Shown here: positions 17,529 to 26,748 of the stretch, piece by piece | How the letters are laid out: each line of letters starts with the position of its first letter | How positions within the stretch are numbered: position 1 is the first letter of the stretch | Assembly: GCF_000698575.1 (NCBI RefSeq) | Contig: NZ_JFHD01000015.1 | Coordinates: forward strand, 1 to 64,000 | Source: Caballeronia zhejiangensis | GTDB taxonomy: Bacteria; Pseudomonadota; Gammaproteobacteria; Burkholderiales; Burkholderiaceae | Direction of reading: 5' to 3' | DNA: 64,000 bases | Made by a program: the position numbers and the translations under genes | The notes under the pieces: generated by a model | What the model was told of the DNA's origin: nothing | The model's input: only the letters and a program-made list of their open reading frames with translations | The model's database searches: none

Positions 17529-17687
17529 CTAGGGCGTGTCCGGATACCGGATCACAAAATCCTCACATCGCGGACAACCCGGCGCACACGTCGTCTCAAC
17601 GCCTCGCGCAAGCGCGACTTCCTTCGCCGAAGTGATCGTCGCGCCGATTTCCCGCGCGAACAGCATGCTATCGGCCGATCCGTTCAT
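17529..17687 (-). CDS. 52-residue Cys-motif protein coupled to molybdopterin oxidoreductase
   Basis: The ATG at 17687 overlaps the stop codon of the upstream oxidoreductase as ATGA, a typical translational coupling signal, and the frame closes with TAG at 17529. The product is 52 residues with Cys34, Cys38 and Cys41 (CAPGCPRC), which could bind a metal or form a disulfide. No signal peptide or membrane segment is present. I do not recognise it. The stem-loop at 17441-17461 follows, making a two-gene unit. Confidence 0.55.
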   Translation of the reverse strand: MNGSADSMLFAREIGATITSAKEVALARGVETTCAPGCPRCEDFVIRYPDTP

Positions 17688-18169
17688 CGATGCGACGCAC
17701 CCAGAACGTGGGCATCGACGCGCGCGAGGCGCTTCAGATGGCGCGGCGCGCGCACCGTGTCCGCGCCGGAAACGAGCACCGGCAATCCGTCCTCGATGCC
17801 AAGTTCGCGATCCTCGCACTCATACGCGACAATCACCTGCGCGCCGATCGGCGTATTGAAAAGCTCGTGCCAGGAGAACGTCACCGCATAGCCATCGTGC
17901 GCGTGCGCGAGGAACACGGTGCGCTTGAAATCGGTGTTGTCCGGCCGGCGCACGCCCGCGGCGTCGAGCAGCACGGGCAATGGCACGCCGCGATAGCTTC
18001 CCATCGGTCGAATGTAGCGGCCCGTCGAAAAGCACACGAGATCGAACGGTTCGATGCTCACGCGCCCGAATTCGCGCATTGCGGCGACATCGAGCGTCAG
18101 CGGCCTTTGCACCGCGCCGCCGATCTCGATATATGGGCTACTCGAATTGCTCTGGCTCGATGACGACAT
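17684..18169 (-). CDS. Small molybdopterin-dependent oxidoreductase (sulfite oxidase-like fold)
   Basis: A 161-residue protein; ATG at 18169 with GAGGAA in front (an upstream in-frame start at 18184 lacks one). It matches the sulfite-oxidase/YedY catalytic domain in short form: GAVQRPLTLDVAAMREF at the start, Cys46 in VCFSTGR where the family's Mo-ligating cysteine lies, then YRGVPLPVLLDAAGV and the aromatic/HDGYAVTFS segment. No signal peptide is seen, so it is probably cytoplasmic. The substrate is unknown. A 52-aa gene is coupled downstream, and a ModE-box-like site lies 32 bases upstream, consistent with control by molybdenum status (inference). Confidence 0.75.
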   Translation of the reverse strand: MSSSSQSNSSSPYIEIGGAVQRPLTLDVAAMREFGRVSIEPFDLVCFSTGRYIRPMGSYRGVPLPVLLDAAGVRRPDNTDFKRTVFLAHAHDGYAVTFSWHELFNTPIGAQVIVAYECEDRELGIEDGLPVLVSGADTVRAPRHLKRLARVDAHVLGASHR

Positions 18170-18200
18170 GATTCCTCGAAACATGGGGTCGCGCGAAATG

Positions 18201-18224
18201 GGCTATATCCGGGAATATATTACG
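18201..18224. promoter_or_regulatory. ModE-box-like operator before molybdopterin oxidoreductase
   Basis: GGCTATATC (18201-18209), 6-base spacer, TATATTACG (18216-18224), followed by AT. The right half fits the ModE half-site as recalled, and the 9-6-9 spacing equals that of the site at 10800-10823. It lies 32 bases from the start of a molybdenum-enzyme gene, the class ModE proteins control. Confidence 0.6.
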
Positions 18225-18392
18225 ATGTCGCACCGATGACATTTCTGTCCGCACATAATCGGCATGCCCGGCGCACGATTGGGCAACAAAATGGGCAAAC
18301 GTGTACTGTTCTACCCGCGAGAACGTCGCAGCCGGCTGAGCGATCCGCCCAGCCGGCATCCCGCTCCATCCCATCAACGAGAGAGGATTGTC

Positions 18393-19229
18393 ATGCCGTT
18401 CGTCACGACCAAAGATAACGTCGAAATTTTCTACAAGGATTGGGGCCCGAAGGACGCGCAGCCCATCGTTTTCCATCACGGCTGGCCGCTTTCTTCCGAC
18501 GATTGGGACGCGCAATTGCTGTTTTTCGTCCAGAAGGGATATCGCGTGATCGCGCACGACCGGCGCGGACACGGCCGCTCGTCGCAAGTCTCGGACGGTC
18601 ACGACATGGATCACTACGCCGCCGACGCCTTCGCGGTCGTCGAGGCGCTCGATCTGCGCAACGCAATCCATATCGGACATTCGACGGGCGGCGGTGAAGT
18701 CGCCCGCTATGTCGCGAAGCACGGCGAACCGGCGGGACGCGTCGCGAAGGCGGTCCTCGTCAGCGCTGTGCCGCCGCTCATGCTGAAGACGGAAGCCAAC
18801 CCGGAAGGCCTGCCTATCGACGTCTTCGACGGTTTGCGCAAAGGGCTCGCGGACAACCGCGCGCAGTTCTTCGTCGATGTGCCCGCAGGTCCGTTCTACG
18901 GCTTCAACCGCCCGGGCGCGACGGTGCATCAGGGCGTCATCCAGAACTGGTGGCGTCAGGGCATGATGGGCAGCGCCAAGGCGCACTACGAGGGCATCAA
19001 GGCGTTCTCGGAAACGGATCAGACCGAAGATCTCAAGTCGATCTCCGTCCCCACGCTCGTTCTGCATGGCGAGGATGACCAGATCGTGCCGATCGCCGAT
19101 GCCGCGCTGAAGTCCATCAAGCTGCTGAAGAACGGCACGCTGAAGACGTATCCGGGCTTCTCGCACGGCATGCTGACCGTCAACGCGGACGTCCTCAACG
19201 CAGACCTGCTCGCATTCGTGCAGGGCTGA
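18393..19229 (+). CDS. Alpha/beta hydrolase, non-heme chloroperoxidase type
   Basis: A 278-residue hydrolase. The ATG at 18393 follows GAGAGG; a longer frame from 18264 adds a tail foreign to the family. The oxyanion region HHGWPLSSDDWD, the nucleophile elbow GHSTGGG (Ser97), the acid in GEDDQIVP (Asp228 or Asp229) and His258 in FSHGM form the triad. Length and motifs fit cofactor-free haloperoxidases/perhydrolases, which use Ser-bound acetate to make peracids; in the cell they may act as esterases. A strong hairpin follows the stop. It is divergent from the molybdopterin gene. Confidence 0.88.
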   Translation: MPFVTTKDNVEIFYKDWGPKDAQPIVFHHGWPLSSDDWDAQLLFFVQKGYRVIAHDRRGHGRSSQVSDGHDMDHYAADAFAVVEALDLRNAIHIGHSTGGGEVARYVAKHGEPAGRVAKAVLVSAVPPLMLKTEANPEGLPIDVFDGLRKGLADNRAQFFVDVPAGPFYGFNRPGATVHQGVIQNWWRQGMMGSAKAHYEGIKAFSETDQTEDLKSISVPTLVLHGEDDQIVPIADAALKSIKLLKNGTLKTYPGFSHGMLTVNADVLNADLLAFVQG

Positions 19230-19237
19230 TTCACGCA

Positions 19238-19268
19238 GCCGGCGCGGACATTGTTCGTCCGCGCCGGC
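19238..19268 (+). terminator. Strong hairpin terminator after hydrolase
   Basis: GCCGGCGCGGAC (19238-19249) pairs perfectly with GTCCGCGCCGGC (19257-19268) around a 7-base loop, starting 9 bases after the stop codon. Only a weak T-rich tail follows. Confidence 0.65.
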
Positions 19269-19349
19269 ATCTCTGTTCAAGGCACACGGCTTTTTCCCGA
19301 TTGGAAGCGCGCTTAAAGTGGCCAACTCCAATCTAGCCTCAGTGCCATC

Positions 19350-20588
19350 ATGCAAATCGATACACCAGCAATTGCAGCATCGCCGGAAGGACGTTCGACG
19401 TCGATGCGCCAATGGCTCGCCGTCATCGCCGTGGCCGTGAGCGCGTTCGCGTTCGTGACGGCCGAATTCCTGCCCGTCGGCTTGCTGCCGCAGATCGCGC
19501 ACGATCTCGGCGTGTCGCCCGGCGTCGCGGGTCTCATGGTGACGACGCCCGGCGTCATGGCCGCGATATTCGCCCCGACGCTCATCGTCAGCGCGGGCCG
19601 AATGGATCGGCGATATGTCTTCCTGCTCCTCACCGCCGTCCTTCTGATCGCGAACCTCGTCAGCGCCGTCGCGAACAATCTGCCGGTCATGCTCGCGGGC
19701 CGCGCCATGCTCGGCGCCGCGTTGGGCGGCTTCTGGACCCTTGCGACCGCCGCCGCGCCGCGACTCGTGCAGCCGAAAGATGCAGCGAAGGCCACCGCGA
19801 CCATTCTGACCGGCGTGACGCTCGCGACGGTCGTCGGCGTGCCGCTCGGCACGTTCATCGCGTCGTTCGCGTCGTGGCGTTTCTCGTTCGCGGCGACGGC
19901 GGGACTCGTCGCCGTGGCGCTGATTGCACAGGCGCTGCTCGTGCCTTCGTTGCCGTCGGCATCGGCGTTGCGCATCGCCGATTTCAGAAAGCTGCTCGCG
20001 CGTCCTCACACGCGATTGAGCATGCTGATGGTCGCGCTCGTTTTCGGCGCGCATTTCTCGACCTACACGTACATCGCGCCGCTGCTCGAACAGGACTTCT
20101 CGTTGAGCACGATCACGCTGCTGCTCTTCGGCTTCGGCCTCGTCGGCTTCTTCTCGAATGCGCTGATGTCGATGGTCGTCTCCGGTCATCTCAAGAAGTC
20201 GGTCGCCGCGATGGTGTTGCTGCTGCTCGGCGCGATTTCGTCGATGCTGCTGCTGGAGCACTCGATCATCGGCGAAACGGCGGGGATGCTGCTGTGGGGC
20301 ATTGCGTTCGGCGCCTTGCCGCTGTGCTTCAGCGTGTGGATTCAGCGCGGCACGGCGGACTTGCCCGAAGCGGGCTCCGCAATGTTCGTGAGCATCATCC
20401 AGGTGGCGATTGCGGTGGGATCGGCGGTCGGCGGCACGATCGTCGACCGTGCGGGCGTACACGCTGATTTCACGTTGGGACTCGCGCTCGCGCTGCTCGG
20501 ACTCGTCGCGCTGCAACGGCTGGCGGCATGGGAACGGCCGGCCCGGGCGTCCGCATTCAAGCGCGGATACGACGCTTCGCCGGATTGA
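19350..20588 (+). CDS. MFS exporter, DHA1 family
   Basis: A 412-residue inner-membrane protein with 12 predicted segments. After a short polar N-terminus, the first segment contains FAFVTAEFLPVGLLPQIA, typical of the DHA1 group that includes AraJ, NepI and chloramphenicol/sugar efflux proteins. The antiporter motif region GRAMLGAALGGFW and the mid-protein charged loop support it. Likely role: proton-driven efflux of a small metabolite or drug; the substrate is not predictable. The next gene starts 73 bases later on the same strand and may be co-transcribed. Confidence 0.82.
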   Translation: MQIDTPAIAASPEGRSTSMRQWLAVIAVAVSAFAFVTAEFLPVGLLPQIAHDLGVSPGVAGLMVTTPGVMAAIFAPTLIVSAGRMDRRYVFLLLTAVLLIANLVSAVANNLPVMLAGRAMLGAALGGFWTLATAAAPRLVQPKDAAKATATILTGVTLATVVGVPLGTFIASFASWRFSFAATAGLVAVALIAQALLVPSLPSASALRIADFRKLLARPHTRLSMLMVALVFGAHFSTYTYIAPLLEQDFSLSTITLLLFGFGLVGFFSNALMSMVVSGHLKKSVAAMVLLLLGAISSMLLLEHSIIGETAGMLLWGIAFGALPLCFSVWIQRGTADLPEAGSAMFVSIIQVAIAVGSAVGGTIVDRAGVHADFTLGLALALLGLVALQRLAAWERPARASAFKRGYDASPD

Positions 20589-20661
20589 CCTGTCGCAAGC
20601 CGCGCTATATTGGTCGTTCGGTCCGACGCCCTTGCGCCGGGCTCATCGACGGGAGAAGCGC

Positions 20662-21576
20662 ATGAAGCGTCGGCTGATGGCGGCAATCGCAATGACGATG
20701 TTCCTCGCGGCGTGCGGCTCCGTCGCGCCGGACGCGGCCGTGCAAACCGTCCCGCTCGCGGGCACGCCAAACGGCGTCGCAGTGCGCGATTCGGACGGCG
20801 CCGTGTTCGTCACCGACGACCGGACCAACGGCGTCGTGATGACGTCGCATATCGGCGAAGAGGACGCGCCCGCGTTTTCGCTCTACGCGCGCATTCCGGC
20901 AGCCGAGGGCGAACGCACGAGCCTGAGCCAGATCGCGTTCGCGCCGAACGGTCATCTGCTCGTCGAGCAATTCGGCTTCGGCACGTCGGCCGCGATCTAC
21001 GATGTCGCGCCGAGCGGTCAGGTCGCGCTCGCATCGGACACGAATTCCGCGCGGCGGCGTGTCGGCCTGCTCGTGCTCGATGGCGGCACGTTTCTGTCGA
21101 GCTGGTTCATGGAGGAGGGTGGCGCGCCGGCAGAAGGCGGCGTCAGCGTGATTACGCGTGGCACGGCGCCGCGGCAGGTGATCGAGCGCGACATCGTCAC
21201 CGGATTGGGCAAGCCGGTCGGCTTGGCTACGGTCGGCGACACGCTCTACATCAGCGATCAGGCCGCGAACCGCATCTATCAGGTGGACTTGCAGTCGGCG
21301 CGGGCGGCGAGCGCGCCCGTGCCGGCGAGCGATGTCTTCGCGACGGTCGAAGCGCCCGACCTGATGGCCGCGACTCCCGACGGCCGGCTCTTCACGAAAT
21401 GCGGCGCGCACGCCGTATGCAGCATCTCGAAGCGCGGCCGCGCGACGGTCATCGCCGACGATCTGCAATCGCCGCGCGGCGTGGCGGTGGACGTCGCGCG
21501 CAAACGGCTCGTCGTCGTGGATCGGTCGAGCGCGCCGGACAAGCCGAGCGCGCTGCGCGTGGTGCCGATCAAATAG
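20662..21576 (+). CDS. Beta-propeller lipoprotein, SMP-30/NHL-like
   Basis: A 304-residue lipoprotein. The ATG at 20662 follows GGGAGAAG, and a lipobox ends at Cys19 (FLAACGS). The mature protein has repeated blade-like units with NG(V/L)xV and Ala-Pro-Asn-Gly motifs (GTPNGVAVRDSDGAVFVTDD, IAFAPNGHLLVEQ, PRGVAVDVARKRLVVVD), as in NHL/SMP-30/gluconolactonase propellers. Probable location is the periplasmic face of a membrane. Enzymatic metal ligands of SMP-30 are not clearly conserved, so a lactonase role is only possible. It converges on the sugar-binding protein gene with a 12-base gap. Confidence 0.72.
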   Translation: MKRRLMAAIAMTMFLAACGSVAPDAAVQTVPLAGTPNGVAVRDSDGAVFVTDDRTNGVVMTSHIGEEDAPAFSLYARIPAAEGERTSLSQIAFAPNGHLLVEQFGFGTSAAIYDVAPSGQVALASDTNSARRRVGLLVLDGGTFLSSWFMEEGGAPAEGGVSVITRGTAPRQVIERDIVTGLGKPVGLATVGDTLYISDQAANRIYQVDLQSARAASAPVPASDVFATVEAPDLMAATPDGRLFTKCGAHAVCSISKRGRATVIADDLQSPRGVAVDVARKRLVVVDRSSAPDKPSALRVVPIK

Positions 21577-21588
21577 CGACGGTGTCGC

Positions 21589-22536
21589 TCATCGCGGCGA
21601 CGACCATCCCTTATAGCTGCCGACGTTGTCGCGCGTGACGAGCGTCGACGGCAGCAGGATCGTCGAGTTGGCGGGCTTCTTGCCGTTCATCAGATCGTAG
21701 CCGACGCTCACCGCCTGCTGCGCCATCGCCCACGGATCCTGGCTCGCCGACGCCTGAACCATCGTGTCGGTCTTGAGCGCGGTTTCGATATCGGGCGCGC
21801 CATCCACCGACGTAATCACGATGTTGTTCCGATGCAGTTGCTTCGCCGCGAGGTCGGTGCCGATCGCTTGCGGATCGTTGATCGCGAACACGCCGTCGAG
21901 CTTCGGGAAACGCGTCAGATAACCCTGCATCGCGTTCATGCCGCCTTCGCGCGAGCCTTTCGCGTCCTGATCGTCGGAAAGTACCTTGATGCCCGGGTTC
22001 TTCGCGAGCACGCTCTTGCAACCGTTCACGCGATCGATCACCGCCGACACTTGCGGCCCGTTCTCGATCACCACGTTGCCCTTGCCGTTGAGCTTCTTCG
22101 CCAGATAATCGCAGGCAATCTCGCCGGCCTGCACATTGTTGGTCTGCACGGTCGCGTCCGCGCCGGCCGCCGCGACGTCCACCGCGACCACGACGATGCC
22201 CGCCTTCTGCGCCTTCTTCACCGCCGGCTCGATCGCCTTCGGATCGACGGCGTTCAGCAGGATCATGTCGACCTTCGCCGAAATGAAATTGTCGATCTGC
22301 GTGAACTGCTTGTTCATGTCGTAATCCGACGAAACAGCCGTCACCTTCACGTTCGGATTGAGCGTCTTGGCCTTCGCTTCCGCGCCCTTCGAGATCGTCA
22401 CGAAGTACGGATTGCCGAGCGAGCCGACCGTGATGCCGATGGACTTCAACTGCTTGTCGGCGGCGTGCGCGGATAGCGACATCGTGAAACCGAGAGCGAG
22501 TGCGACGCTGGCGAAAAGCTTGTTGTGTTTGCGCAT
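21589..22536 (-). CDS. Sugar ABC transporter periplasmic binding protein (RbsB-like)
   Basis: A 315-residue periplasmic protein of the Peripla_BP_4 type. ATG at 22536 with CGGAGA in front. Signal peptide 1-24 ends SAHA. The fold is recognised from KSIGITVGSLGNPYF, FISAKVDMILLNAVDP, VVVAVDVAAAG and GVFAINDPQAIGTDLAA. It is the last gene of the unit ROK regulator - ATPase - permease - binding protein. Family members bind ribose, xylose, allose, inositol or related sugars; the pocket cannot be read from sequence alone. Confidence 0.88.
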   Translation of the reverse strand: MRKHNKLFASVALALGFTMSLSAHAADKQLKSIGITVGSLGNPYFVTISKGAEAKAKTLNPNVKVTAVSSDYDMNKQFTQIDNFISAKVDMILLNAVDPKAIEPAVKKAQKAGIVVVAVDVAAAGADATVQTNNVQAGEIACDYLAKKLNGKGNVVIENGPQVSAVIDRVNGCKSVLAKNPGIKVLSDDQDAKGSREGGMNAMQGYLTRFPKLDGVFAINDPQAIGTDLAAKQLHRNNIVITSVDGAPDIETALKTDTMVQASASQDPWAMAQQAVSVGYDLMNGKKPANSTILLPSTLVTRDNVGSYKGWSSPR

Positions 22537-22610
22537 GTTGTTGTCTCCGGGGTGGTCCATATTTTTGAGGGCGGGCGCAAGCGGACCCGAATGCGCCCGG
22601 TTTAGCCAGA

Positions 22611-23642
22611 TCAGGTGCGAGCCGAGCCGCGCTGACGGTAACGATCGAGCGCCACCGCGCCGATGATCACGAGGCCCTTGATGATGTACTGCCAGATATC
22701 CGACACGCCGAGCAGCACGAGGCCGTTGGAGAGCACCGCGATGATGAGTGCGCCGACCAGCGTGCCGACGATCGAACCCACGCCGCCGACGAAGCTCGTG
22801 CCGCCGAGAATGACCGCGGCGATGGCGTCGAGTTCATACGACTGGCCGAGTTGCAAACCGTTCGCGGCGTAGAGACGCGCGGCCGACATCACGGCGCCGA
22901 GACCGGCGAGCAGGCCCGAGATCGCGTAGACGAAAAGCTGGATGCCCCACACCTTGATGCCGGAAAGACGCGCCGCTTCCGGATTGCCGCCGACCGAATA
23001 GATGCGCAGTCCGAGCACCGTGCGTCGCAGGATGAACCACGACACCAGCACGACGAGCAGCGCGATGATGACGAGCCAGGGCACGCCGAAGAGCGTGTCG
23101 TTGCCGATGAACGCGAACGGCAATTGCGGATTGAAGATCGTCGTATCGTGACCGATGAGCCGCGCGATACCGCGCACGGCGGTCAGCGAACCGAGCGTCA
23201 CGATGAACGGCGGCAGCTTGAGCAGCGCGATCAGCAATCCGTTGATGACGCCGAAGCCGAGACCGACGGCGAGCGCGGCGGGAATGCCGAGCCATCCCCA
23301 TCCCGGAATGTTCGATGCGAGCAGTGCGGCGACCGCGCCCGCCGAGAGAATCGAGCCGACCGACAAGTCGATGCCGCCCGTCAGAATCACGAAGGTCATG
23401 CCCGCCGCGAGCACGATGTTGATCGATGCCTGCTGCGTGACGATCGACAGATTCTGGAAGCTGAAGAAGCCGTCGGTGACGATGCCGAAGCCGATGCACA
23501 GCAGGATCAGCACGGGCAGCATGCCCGCGGTTCGCATCAGCACCTGCATGCGTTCGCGATGCTCGATGCGGTTCTGCCGCTGCGATACGCTCTCCGCCTT
23601 CGCAACCGGCGCGCTGTCGTGGTGTTTCGTCGTGTTAGCCAT
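22611..23642 (-). CDS. Sugar ABC transporter permease (RbsC-like)
   Basis: A 343-residue inner-membrane permease of the branched-chain amino acid/ribose (BPD_transp_2) family, with about ten hydrophobic segments after a 35-residue polar N-terminus. Family landmarks include GMTFVILTGGIDLSVGS, KLPPFIVTLGSL and DAIAAVILGGTSFVGGVGS near the C-terminal half. It lies 19 bases after the ATPase gene and works with it and the binding protein to import a sugar. Confidence 0.9.
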   Translation of the reverse strand: MANTTKHHDSAPVAKAESVSQRQNRIEHRERMQVLMRTAGMLPVLILLCIGFGIVTDGFFSFQNLSIVTQQASINIVLAAGMTFVILTGGIDLSVGSILSAGAVAALLASNIPGWGWLGIPAALAVGLGFGVINGLLIALLKLPPFIVTLGSLTAVRGIARLIGHDTTIFNPQLPFAFIGNDTLFGVPWLVIIALLVVLVSWFILRRTVLGLRIYSVGGNPEAARLSGIKVWGIQLFVYAISGLLAGLGAVMSAARLYAANGLQLGQSYELDAIAAVILGGTSFVGGVGSIVGTLVGALIIAVLSNGLVLLGVSDIWQYIIKGLVIIGAVALDRYRQRGSART

Positions 23643-23661
23643 GTCTCTCTCCAGATATCCT

Positions 23662-25206
23662 TTAAGCCGCCTGATCGAGCGCGACCTTCGAGCCCGTCGC
23701 CAGTTCGATGATCCCTTCCTGCGAAATCGGCTTGCCGGAATGGCCGCCGAGTTCGCCCGCGATTTCGCCTTCGCGCATCACGAGCACGCGGTCCGCCACG
23801 CCGATCACTTCCGGCAGCTCGCTCGAGATGACGATCACGCCGACGCCCGACCGCGCGAGATCGTTGATGATTCGATAAATCTCCGACTTCGCGCCGATAT
23901 CGACGCCACGTGTCGGCTCGTCGAGAATCAGCACTTCGGGCTTGGTTTCGAGCAGGCGCGACAGCAGCACCTTCTGCTGATTGCCGCCCGACAGCGCGCC
24001 CACGTTCACGCGCATGTTCGGCACGCGGATGGTCAGCGCGGCGATCGCGTCCTTCGCGCGCGCGTTGCCGCGCGGCAGGTCCATCACGCCGGCTTTCGCA
24101 TCGCGTCCGGCGACGGTGATATTGATGTTGTCGCGCACGCTCATGTCGAGGAAGAGGCCCTGGCCCTTGCGGTCTTCCGTCAGATAGACGAGACCGGCAT
24201 CGATCGCGTCGCGCGGCGTGCGCAGCTTGAGCGGCTTCCCGTGCATCGACACTTCGCCGCGTATCGCCGGTTCCGCGCCGAAGATCAGACGCGCGAACTC
24301 CGTGCGTCCCGCGCCGACGAGTCCCGCGATGCCCAGCACTTCGCCCTTGTGCAGATCGAGGCTGCATCCTTTCACGCGATTGCCGTCCGCCATATCGCGC
24401 ACGGACAGCACGACGTTGCCCGGATCGTAAGGCGCGTGCTGCTTCTTGTAGAAGCCGGAGATGTCGCGGCCGACCATCATCTTGACGAGGCTGTCGGCGG
24501 AGAGTTCGTCGCGCATCAGCGTGCCGACGTACGCGCCGTCGCGCAGCACCGAAACGCGGTCGCTCAGTTCATAAATCTCCGCCATCCGATGACTGATGTA
24601 GATGATCGCGATGCCTTCCTCGCGCAGTTGCCGCACGAGCTCGAACAGGCGATCGGTTTCGCGCGAGGAGAGCGGCGTGGTCGGCTCGTCCATCACGAGG
24701 ATGCGCGCGTGAGCATGCACGGCGCGCGCGATTTCGACGAGTTGCCGCTCCGCGATCGACAGGTCGCCGACGAGCGTATGCGGCTTGAAGTTCGCACCGA
24801 GACGCTTGAGCACGTCGGTGCACCCGCGCTCCATGCCCGCGCGATCGACGAGCCTGCCGCGCCGCAATTCGCGCCCCGCGTAAATGTTCTCCGCGACGGA
24901 AAGATTCGGCGCGAGGCTCAGTTCCTGATAGATCACCGCGACGCCGAGCGCGCGCGCGGCGAGCGGCCCGTCGATGGTGACGGTCTTGCCGTCGATCAGG
25001 ATTTCTCCGCCCGCATCGGCCTGACACGCGCCCGAGAGGATTTTCATCAGCGTGGATTTGCCCGCGCCGTTTTCGCCCATCAGCGAATGCACTTCGCCGG
25101 GATAGACCGACAGACGCACGTCGTTCAACGCGCGCACGCCGGGAAAGGTTTTGCTGATGCCGCGCATTTCGAGCAGCGGCGGTCGGCTGGAAGCATCATG
25201 CGGCAT
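23662..25206 (-). CDS. Sugar ABC transporter ATPase with two nucleotide-binding domains (RbsA-like)
   Basis: A 514-residue cytoplasmic ATPase. The first domain has Walker [10 protein letters not shown] (about residue 42), signature LSIAERQ and Walker B ILVMDEPT; the second has the degenerate Walker [10 protein letters not shown], signature LSGGNQQK and Walker [10 protein letters not shown]. This asymmetry is normal for RbsA/XylG/MglA proteins that energise monosaccharide uptake. Its start overlaps the end of the ROK gene by 11 bases, showing co-transcription. Confidence 0.92.
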   Translation of the reverse strand: MPHDASSRPPLLEMRGISKTFPGVRALNDVRLSVYPGEVHSLMGENGAGKSTLMKILSGACQADAGGEILIDGKTVTIDGPLAARALGVAVIYQELSLAPNLSVAENIYAGRELRRGRLVDRAGMERGCTDVLKRLGANFKPHTLVGDLSIAERQLVEIARAVHAHARILVMDEPTTPLSSRETDRLFELVRQLREEGIAIIYISHRMAEIYELSDRVSVLRDGAYVGTLMRDELSADSLVKMMVGRDISGFYKKQHAPYDPGNVVLSVRDMADGNRVKGCSLDLHKGEVLGIAGLVGAGRTEFARLIFGAEPAIRGEVSMHGKPLKLRTPRDAIDAGLVYLTEDRKGQGLFLDMSVRDNINITVAGRDAKAGVMDLPRGNARAKDAIAALTIRVPNMRVNVGALSGGNQQKVLLSRLLETKPEVLILDEPTRGVDIGAKSEIYRIINDLARSGVGVIVISSELPEVIGVADRVLVMREGEIAGELGGHSGKPISQEGIIELATGSKVALDQAA

Positions 25207-26437
25207 GGTTCATCTCCTGCGGTTTGATGCCCGCGTGGCGGATCGCCGCGCGCGGTGAGAAGTTGAAGAACATCGGCAACGTGGCCGCGCCGATCGCGCC
25301 CGCATCCGGGCCGAAGGAGCCGCGCACGAGCGTCGGGGTGCCGCGCGCTTCGGGCGCGTTGGCGGCGAGCGTCGTCGACAGACGTGCGACGAGCTTGTCG
25401 AGGAGGCCGCCGTCGATGTCGGAATCGATCACGACCATCGGCACGTCGAGCACGCAGAGCGTCGCGCGCAGGGCGGGCGCGAGCGCTTCGATGCAGTCGT
25501 CGATCCATTCGTCGACGGCGGGAAGACTGCGCTCGATGCAAGCCTGCAGATCGACGCGGTTATCCGCCGCGGCGCCACAGTAGTTGAGATGCCGCACGAG
25601 CGCGTTCAGCGATGCGCGCGACAGCAGGATGTCCCACTGGCCGGCCGGTTGCGGCGCGGACGGCAGGCGGCTCGGCGGCACCGGAATCACGCCGATGTCG
25701 CCCGCATTGCCCGACGCGCCGCGCAGGCAGTCGCCGTTGATCGCGATGCCGCCGCCAATCGCGGAGCCGAGAAAGAGATAGACGAAGTCGTCGCAACTGC
25801 GGCCGTGGCCGTAGAAAAGCTCGGCCGTCGCGGCGGCGTTGCCGTCGTTTTCGCTGAAAACCGGCAGCGAGAGCGTGCGCGCCAGTTCATCGGCGAAATC
25901 GGTTTCGTCCCACGCGCGGAAGCGTTCGGCGGGCAGGCCGAGTTCGCGCAGCCAGCTGCCGAGATTGAAGGGCTGCGCGATGCCGATGCCCGCCAGCCGC
26001 TCGCGCTCCGGCTCGGAAAGCAGGCGAAGCATGCTTTTGACATCGCGTTGCACGATTTTGAGCACTTCGGACGGATGCGGCAGGATGGCGTCCAGCGCGC
26101 TGCGGGCGAGCACGTCGCCGGCGAAATTCACGAGTACCGTTTCGATGCCCGTGCGATCCAGCCGCACGCCGATACCGAACGCGCCGCGCGGATCGAGCCG
26201 GATCAGCGACGCGGGCTGACCGCGCTGGCCTTCGAGACGACGACCGGTGTATTCGATCAGGCCCGCATTTTCCAACGATTCGACGATGCTGCCGACCGCC
26301 GTGCTCGTGAGATTCGCGTGACGCGCGAGATCGGCCTTCGATGCCGGCTCGGTGCGCCGCAGCGCCTGCAACAGCAGACGTTCGTTGTACCGGCGCACGC
26401 TCGCGGAATTGCTGCCTCTGCCGCTTGGGGATTTCAC
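25196..26437 (-). CDS. ROK-family transcriptional repressor
   Basis: A 413-residue regulator. Residues 15-75 carry a winged helix-turn-helix ([20 protein letters not shown]). The rest is a ROK fold with [15 protein letters not shown]. The usual ROK zinc motif CxCGxxGC is replaced by a cysteine-free stretch after GNAGDIG, as in some sugar-binding regulators. It heads the ABC sugar operon and probably represses it until the sugar binds. A perfect 17-base palindrome lies 45 bases before the start. Confidence 0.85.
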   Translation of the reverse strand: MKSPSGRGSNSASVRRYNERLLLQALRRTEPASKADLARHANLTSTAVGSIVESLENAGLIEYTGRRLEGQRGQPASLIRLDPRGAFGIGVRLDRTGIETVLVNFAGDVLARSALDAILPHPSEVLKIVQRDVKSMLRLLSEPERERLAGIGIAQPFNLGSWLRELGLPAERFRAWDETDFADELARTLSLPVFSENDGNAAATAELFYGHGRSCDDFVYLFLGSAIGGGIAINGDCLRGASGNAGDIGVIPVPPSRLPSAPQPAGQWDILLSRASLNALVRHLNYCGAAADNRVDLQACIERSLPAVDEWIDDCIEALAPALRATLCVLDVPMVVIDSDIDGGLLDKLVARLSTTLAANAPEARGTPTLVRGSFGPDAGAIGAATLPMFFNFSPRAAIRHAGIKPQEMNHAA

Positions 26438-26481
26438 GCGCTGTCTCCGAAGTAGCCGGCCATCGAGTCGTGGCCATTAAT

Positions 26482-26498
26482 TAAATCAAGTTGATTTA
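26482..26498. promoter_or_regulatory. 17-base palindromic operator before ROK-ABC operon
   Basis: TAAATCAA-G-TTGATTTA is a perfect 8-1-8 palindrome in an AT-rich patch 45 bases upstream of the ROK start. Position and symmetry fit an autoregulatory operator of this sugar operon. The remaining 250 bases to the msr gene hold its promoter but nothing I can define. Confidence 0.65.
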
Positions 26499-26748
26499 TT
26501 TAAGACCGACGGCGCGGCGAAGTAAAGCAGGGAAATCCCGAAGCATTTTGTTCAGCGGAATGCGAAACGCGCTGCGCGACCATTGCAAACCGCGGACCCG
26601 GTGCGCTTTCACACTAGGCGATGCAATCGTCAGTTCCAAGCTTTGCGACACGGCTTTGCAGCCAGCTTTCGACGCGCGGCGCGCGCAGCGTCGTGCGGAT
26701 CGATGTGCTATCGTCGGCGACACTTTTCGACACATTGGCCGCCGTTTC

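Noticed and set aside
18138-20516. A 792-codon open frame on the minus strand
   Set aside because: It lies opposite the chloroperoxidase-type and MFS genes, has highly charged low-quality composition and no recognisable motif.
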